From Gemmatimonadota bacterium (lineage in GTDB: Bacteria > Gemmatimonadota > Gemmatimonadetes > Longimicrobiales > Gaopeijiaceae): a stretch of DNA of 41,521 bases. The translations under genes and the position numbers were made by a program. Every line of letters begins with the position of its first letter. Within the stretch, counting starts at the first letter, position 1. The notes under the pieces were generated by a model. That model did not search any database. It was not told the origin of the DNA and was given only the letters and a program-made list of their open reading frames with translations. This document shows, one piece after another, positions 37,452-41,521 of the stretch. The stretch covers positions 1 through 41,521 of the forward strand of contig VXMI01000228.1 of assembly GCA_009841165.1 (NCBI GenBank), in the 5' to 3' direction.

Positions 37452-40400
37452 TCATCGCTTCCAAGCATCCGCGGTGGGGATGCCACGGCTGAACAGCGTT
37501 TCCAGGCCCTCCGTTCCCGCACCTCTCCCAACGGCGTCCGCCGCGGTCTGGGTTGCGGGCGGGAGGTCTGACAGGAATGCGCGTACCTGCCCGGTCCGAG
37601 GATCGCGCAGGATGGCCATCGGGCGGTTCGTCGTCTCGTCCAGCACGGCCGAGCCGCCGGGGCCAGACAGCGTGATGCTCGCCAAGCCGTCCGCCCATCC
37701 CGCCTCCACCGGCAGAGCGAACACGAAACCAGCCTCCTCGCCTTCCGAGTCCGCAGGGACCGGCATGTCGAAGGTGTAGGAGAAGACGGGCACCCCGTCG
37801 GCGTCCATGCCCTCGATGGAGTATTCGGTTCCTGGGGGAGGAAGAGCGGACATGGCGTCGACGACAAAGCCGGGATCGAGGAATGGGACACCATCCTCGT
37901 CGCGTCCGCCCCACAACAGCAGGGTTCGAGTGCGGCGCGCGGCCGCTGCGGCGGCGGAGCTGAACCGGTGATCGAGCGCCTTGTTGAAGAAGTAGTCGCT
38001 GATCCAGACGCGACCCTGCCAGCAGTAGGACATGATGTCCGGCGTATCCGGAGTCACCAAGGCGTCGCGCTCGAAGTCGTAGCCCCAGGCCCCACTCCTT
38101 CCGGCAGCGTGCGGGAACCAGGGATCGATGCCGGTCGGACTGCCGCATGGGGCATGCCCGAGCGAGAGGTTATGTCCCAACTCATGGGCAATTGTAGGGG
38201 CGTGCCGTGTCGATATGCTTGCGTGCCCTCCTCTAATGGCAACGGCTGTGCTCGCAAAACGGCCTCCAGGGTTCAGCCGCCCATCCCATATTCCCATCCA
38301 GTAGCCCGAACCGCCCTCCATGAGGCGTATCGCCTGTACTTGGTTCAGCATGCTGTAGATATAAGGAGTCGATACGAACACAGGCTCGTGTGCCACTGCT
38401 GCGATTTCCGCTACCGGCAGCAGAGTTCGCACGTCGCCGAGTAACTCGTGGCCGTCCGGATTCGCCGCCATCGCGGAGACGTCCTCAACGGCGGACAAGT
38501 CCGGGTTGCTTTCGAGCAGAAACGGGATGAGGGTCAGGTCGAAGGGGGCTACGGTCCGCACATCGACGGCCATGCGGCCCGAATCGGGGACACGCCTCCT
38601 CACGCCAAGCGCGGGATCGAGCGTGCCCTCCGGGTCGACCTCGATCACCATCTCCAAGCCCGGCGCGATGACCCAGTCCGGGATTTCCGCGTTGGCCGAC
38701 AGCGCAAGATCACCCTCCGTGATCTCCATCGGAATGGGCTTCGCGCCCTCGGCGATGTCGATAGAGTGGCGTTGGACGCCGTTCACGTAGAAGGTGGCCC
38801 GGACGGGGGGAACTGTGGCGGTGGTCTCGTGCGGCGCCGTCACGAAGACACGAAGCAGCGCAGACTGTCCGGCCAATAGCGGCACGGGATCGTCCCACGA
38901 CTGCACGGCCTGAGTGAGGTAGACGTCGCTCCCACCTAGGCAGCGTCGCATGCGGCGGTCCGCAATGGCGCGGAACCAAGCGGAAAAGCGAGCGTCCGGG
39001 GGCCAGCAGAGTCCGGTCCCTCCCGCCATGAACCGCTCGATTCCGCCAACCGCAAGGAACTCAGAGGGCAGCGGCCCGGCCAAGTCGGCGTTGTCCGCCA
39101 GAATCAGCGACCTGAGCAGAGTGAGATTGCCGAACTCCGGCGGCACCGGACCGTCTAGCGCGTTGGATCGCAGGTCGAGACTCTCGAGCCCGCGGGCGTG
39201 CCCAAGTTCGGCGGGCAGCGGCCCCGAGAGCTGATTGTTGCCCAGATGCAACCCGTCCAGGTTCGCGAGCCGGCCCAATTCGCCGGGAATCGAGCCCGAG
39301 AGCAGATTGCCGGTCAATTCCAGCACGGTCAGGTTTGCGAGATCGCCCAGCACGGCAGGGATCGATCCCGACATATCGTTGCCGGATAACCGGAGTTCTC
39401 GAAGGTTGGTGAGGCCGCCGAGTTCCGCAGGCATCGGCCCGGTCAGCAGGTTGCCCGACAGGTCCAGCGCCGAAAGACGCTTCAGGGCGCCAAGCTCTTG
39501 CGGAATCACGCCGGTCAGCCTGTTGTGGGCGAGCCGGATGGTCCTGATCGCAGTGAGTTTGCCCAGTTCCGGAGGAATCACGCCGGTGAGTTGGTTGTCC
39601 TGGATTTCGAGCCGCCCAAGACTGCTCAGGTCGCCCACTTCCGGAGGCACCGGACCCGAAAGGATGTTACCACCAAGACGCAGGCCGTTCAGGTTGGTGA
39701 GCCTGCCGAGTTCCGGCGGAATGGAGCCGGTTAGCTCATTCCAACCAAGGCCGAGCCACGTCAGGTTGGCCAAGTCAGCGAGCACCGGCGGAATCGTGCC
39801 CGAAAGCTCGTTGCCATCAAGCCCCAACACCTCCAGATTCGACAGTTGCCCAACTTGTGCCGGGATCGCGCCGGTGAACTCATTCCAATTCAGGTGGAGC
39901 CCCGTCAGGTTGGCGAGGTCGCCCAGTTCCGCTGGGATCGAGCCTGACAGCTTGTTGGCATGCAGATCCATGACTCGGACTTCCGACAGCTGCCCAAGTT
40001 CCACCGGAAGCGATCCGGACAAGCCGTTGCGGCCAAGTCGAAGGGCGACGACCCGACCTGCGGCATCGGTCTCCACGCCTTGCCACTGCGTCAGCGGCGC
40101 CTCGGTTAGCCAACCCGCGCTCTGGTTCCAGTTGCGACCACCCGTATTGCGGTACAAGTGTTCGAGGATCTCGCGGTCTGTAAGAGGAGGACATTGGACC
40201 CCTGTTCCAACATAGCGCGGGATCCCGCGCACCCACTCCCGGAATACGGGATCGTCGGCCACGCAGAGCGATGTGCCTCCGTAGTCGAACACCTTCAGCG
40301 GCACGCTCGCTAGGGATACGGGGAGCCGGCCTGCAAGAGCGTTGTCGCCGATCCTCAGTTCCGTCAGGCCGGCAAGCAGCCTCAGCGCGTCCGGAACGTA

Positions 40401-41521
40401 GCCCGAGAGGCCGTTTCCGGTTAGATCGAGGCCTGCAACCCGCCCGGCTGGATCGGTCCGTACCCCGTGCCACCGGCCCAGATCCTCGTCGTCGAGCCAG
40501 CCGTCTGACCGTGCCCAACCGGAGCCTCCTGCGGCTTCATACAGGGCCTCCAGTGCCGTCCTGTCGATCTCGTCGCAGAACGGGACATCGACAGGCAGTG
40601 CAACGTTCCCGCGAGCGTCAACCTGTTTCACCCACTCCCTGAACTCGTCGGTTGCGGGCAGGCATGCCCCGATTGTTCCTCGGCAGCCAAACGACGCCAG
40701 TTTGTCAAGTCCGGCAAAGCTCACGGGCACGGAACCCGTCAGTTGATTCTCGGACAGGTCAATGTCCCGCAGCTCACGGAGGTTCCCGAGTTCGGTCGGA
40801 ATCCGCCCTGTCAGGTTGTTTTCGCTCAGAGTCAAACCCCTCAAGTTGGTAAGGTTGCCCAACTCCCACGGAATCGGACCTGACAGAGAGTTATCACTGA
40901 GGGATAGTTGGTTCAGGTTGGTAAGGTTGCCCAACTCCCGCGGAATCCGCCCCGTCAGGTTGTTTTGATACGCCAAGAGCCATCGTAAATCGTGGAGGTT
41001 GGCCAGTTCCCGCGGAATGGTGCCCGAAAGGTTGTTCTGATCGAGCAGCAGCATTCGCAGGTTGGCCAGGTCGCCAAGTTCCGGCAGAATCGGGCCGGTC
41101 AAGTCATTGTCCCTGAGGTTGAGTTCTCGAAGCTCGGTAAGGTCGGTCAGCCACGGCGGGATAGCGCCCGTCAAGTTGTTCCACCCGAGTTCGAGGACTT
41201 CCAGCCTCTTAAGACCACGAAGTTCCGGCGGGATCGGACCCGTGAGGTCGTTCCACCGCAGGTCGAGCCAGTTCAGATTGGCGAGCTCTGCGAGCTCCGG
41301 CGGAATCGGGCCAGCCAGAGAATTCCTGTAGAGCAGCAGCGTTCGCAGGATGGCCAGGTCGCCAAGTTCCGGCGGTATCACACCCACCAACCCGTTCTCT
41401 GTCAACCGAAGAGATTTCAAGCTCGCAAGATTCCCGAGTTCCGGCGGAATCGTGCCCGTTAGAAAGTTGCTCCCGAGGTTCATCTCCTCCAATTCCGTCA
41501 GATTCCCGAGTTCCGGCGGAA
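37452..41521 (-). CDS. giant LRR protein with C-terminal metzincin protease (5' end outside window)
   Basis: At least 1355 codons; the frame is still open at the window edge, so the N-terminus is missing. Three LRR blocks, about 11, 2 and 13 repeats of 24 residues with the plant-type consensus IPPELGxLxxLxxLxLxxNxL, are separated by two LRRNT_2-like inserts (LEALYEAAGGSGWARSDGWL and LEHLYRNTGGRNWNQSAGWL). After the repeats comes a 500-aa region with the metzincin zinc motif HELGHNLSLGH (38154-38186; the usual Gly at position 8 is Ser) and a Met-turn DIMSYCW (38020-38040). Expected to be secreted, with LRRs for binding and a zinc protease for cleavage. LRR-protease fusions of this design are seen as eukaryotic-like proteins in symbionts. 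The three His and the Glu are present, so activity is plausible. Confidence 0.85.
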   Translation of the reverse strand, partial: PPELGNLTELEEMNLGSNFLTGTIPPELGNLASLKSLRLTENGLVGVIPPELGDLAILRTLLLYRNSLAGPIPPELAELANLNWLDLRWNDLTGPIPPELRGLKRLEVLELGWNNLTGAIPPWLTDLTELRELNLRDNDLTGPILPELGDLANLRMLLLDQNNLSGTIPRELANLHDLRWLLAYQNNLTGRIPRELGNLTNLNQLSLSDNSLSGPIPWELGNLTNLRGLTLSENNLTGRIPTELGNLRELRDIDLSENQLTGSVPVSFAGLDKLASFGCRGTIGACLPATDEFREWVKQVDARGNVALPVDVPFCDEIDRTALEALYEAAGGSGWARSDGWLDDEDLGRWHGVRTDPAGRVAGLDLTGNGLSGYVPDALRLLAGLTELRIGDNALAGRLPVSLASVPLKVFDYGGTSLCVADDPVFREWVRGIPRYVGTGVQCPPLTDREILEHLYRNTGGRNWNQSAGWLTEAPLTQWQGVETDAAGRVVALRLGRNGLSGSLPVELGQLSEVRVMDLHANKLSGSIPAELGDLANLTGLHLNWNEFTGAIPAQVGQLSNLEVLGLDGNELSGTIPPVLADLANLTWLGLGWNELTGSIPPELGRLTNLNGLRLGGNILSGPVPPEVGDLSSLGRLEIQDNQLTGVIPPELGKLTAIRTIRLAHNRLTGVIPQELGALKRLSALDLSGNLLTGPMPAELGGLTNLRELRLSGNDMSGSIPAVLGDLANLTVLELTGNLLSGSIPGELGRLANLDGLHLGNNQLSGPLPAELGHARGLESLDLRSNALDGPVPPEFGNLTLLRSLILADNADLAGPLPSEFLAVGGIERFMAGGTGLCWPPDARFSAWFRAIADRRMRRCLGGSDVYLTQAVQSWDDPVPLLAGQSALLRVFVTAPHETTATVPPVRATFYVNGVQRHSIDIAEGAKPIPMEITEGDLALSANAEIPDWVIAPGLEMVIEVDPEGTLDPALGVRRRVPDSGRMAVDVRTVAPFDLTLIPFLLESNPDLSAVEDVSAMAANPDGHELLGDVRTLLPVAEIAAVAHEPVFVSTPYIYSMLNQVQAIRLMEGGSGYWMGIWDGRLNPGGRFASTAVAIRGGHASISTRHAPTIAHELGHNLSLGHAPCGSPTGIDPWFPHAAGRSGAWGYDFERDALVTPDTPDIMSYCWQGRVWISDYFFNKALDHRFSSAAAAAARRTRTLLLWGGRDEDGVPFLDPGFVVDAMSALPPPGTEYSIEGMDADGVPVFSYTFDMPVPADSEGEEAGFVFALPVEAGWADGLASITLSGPGGSAVLDETTNRPMAILRDPRTGQVRAFLSDLPPATQTAADAVGRGAGTEGLETLFSRGIPTADAWKR

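Noticed and set aside
39235-40215. 326-aa plus-strand ORF with repeats
   Set aside because: The repeats are the reverse strand of the LRR coding repeats, not a separate gene.
37452-41521. LRR region as a DNA tandem-repeat or CRISPR-like array
   Set aside because: The 72-base periodicity follows the 24-residue LRR unit with many base changes between copies. There are no identical repeats with unique spacers.
1-41521. Prophage, integrase, transposase or att site
   Set aside because: No integrase, transposase, terminase or long terminal repeat was found. The accessory character rests only on toxin-antitoxin density.

Overview
The window is GC-rich, densely coded on both strands, and has no rRNA, tRNA or CRISPR array. 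The gene content suggests a bacterium of the Gemmatimonadota or a relative. It has several exported 6-bladed beta-propeller proteins with a G-E-G-P-G-E core motif, an exported carboxypeptidase-regulatory/plug-like protein, many lipoproteins, and a very large LRR protein of plant-like consensus. The LRR protein and the taurine and trimethylammonio-phosphonate genes would fit a marine or invertebrate-associated lifestyle. That placement is inference from gene style, not from a marker gene.

Layout. 1-3933: accessory stretch with a broken HigA relic, an exported plug-like protein, an RHH/VapC pair, and an XRE-ImmA/IrrE regulator-protease divergent from a conserved 131-aa gene across a perfect inverted repeat. 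3949-8705: LCAT-like lipase with a small membrane protein, then taurine:pyruvate aminotransferase (tpa) followed by an alanine/glycine:cation symporter. 8725-14281: exported or envelope proteins (M23 peptidase with a possible 36-aa leader, two beta-propellers, M14 carboxypeptidase lipoprotein). 14338-16834: thymidine kinase and an HD-domain diiron oxygenase, divergent from an Fe(II)/2-oxoglutarate oxygenase. This pair resembles TmpB/TmpA, which turn (2-trimethylammonioethyl)phosphonate into glycine betaine and phosphate. 16813-20494: unknown membrane protein, then a translationally coupled Hsp70-like/HEAT-repeat pair. 20640-22563: YefM/YoeB and an AlbA_2 (Schlafen-like) regulator.

22730-28976: the most unusual block. 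An exported SDR fused to a creatininase-like domain faces a secreted tandem creatininase protein, with a GYD-domain gene between them. In all three creatininase domains the canonical metal-ligand motifs are replaced in the same way. A Tat-lipoprotein flavin amine oxidase and an exported beta-rich protein follow. 29057-33909: beta-propeller lipoprotein, a sodium:solute symporter with a 2-TM partner, a AAA/DUF4143 ATPase with a textbook promoter predicted to give a leaderless mRNA, and a SnoaL-like exported protein. 33990-37367: a second RHH/VapC pair, an intergenic hairpin, an SLC13 transporter with internal RCK_C domains, and a decayed DinJ/YafQ relic. 37452-end: a giant LRR-metzincin protein whose 5' end lies outside the window.

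Themes that work together: import and catabolism of small N/S/P compounds (taurine, a quaternary ammonium phosphonate, amides, amines); an export-heavy envelope programme; and a high density of toxin-antitoxin loci, two of them decaying, which marks the accessory character of the segment.
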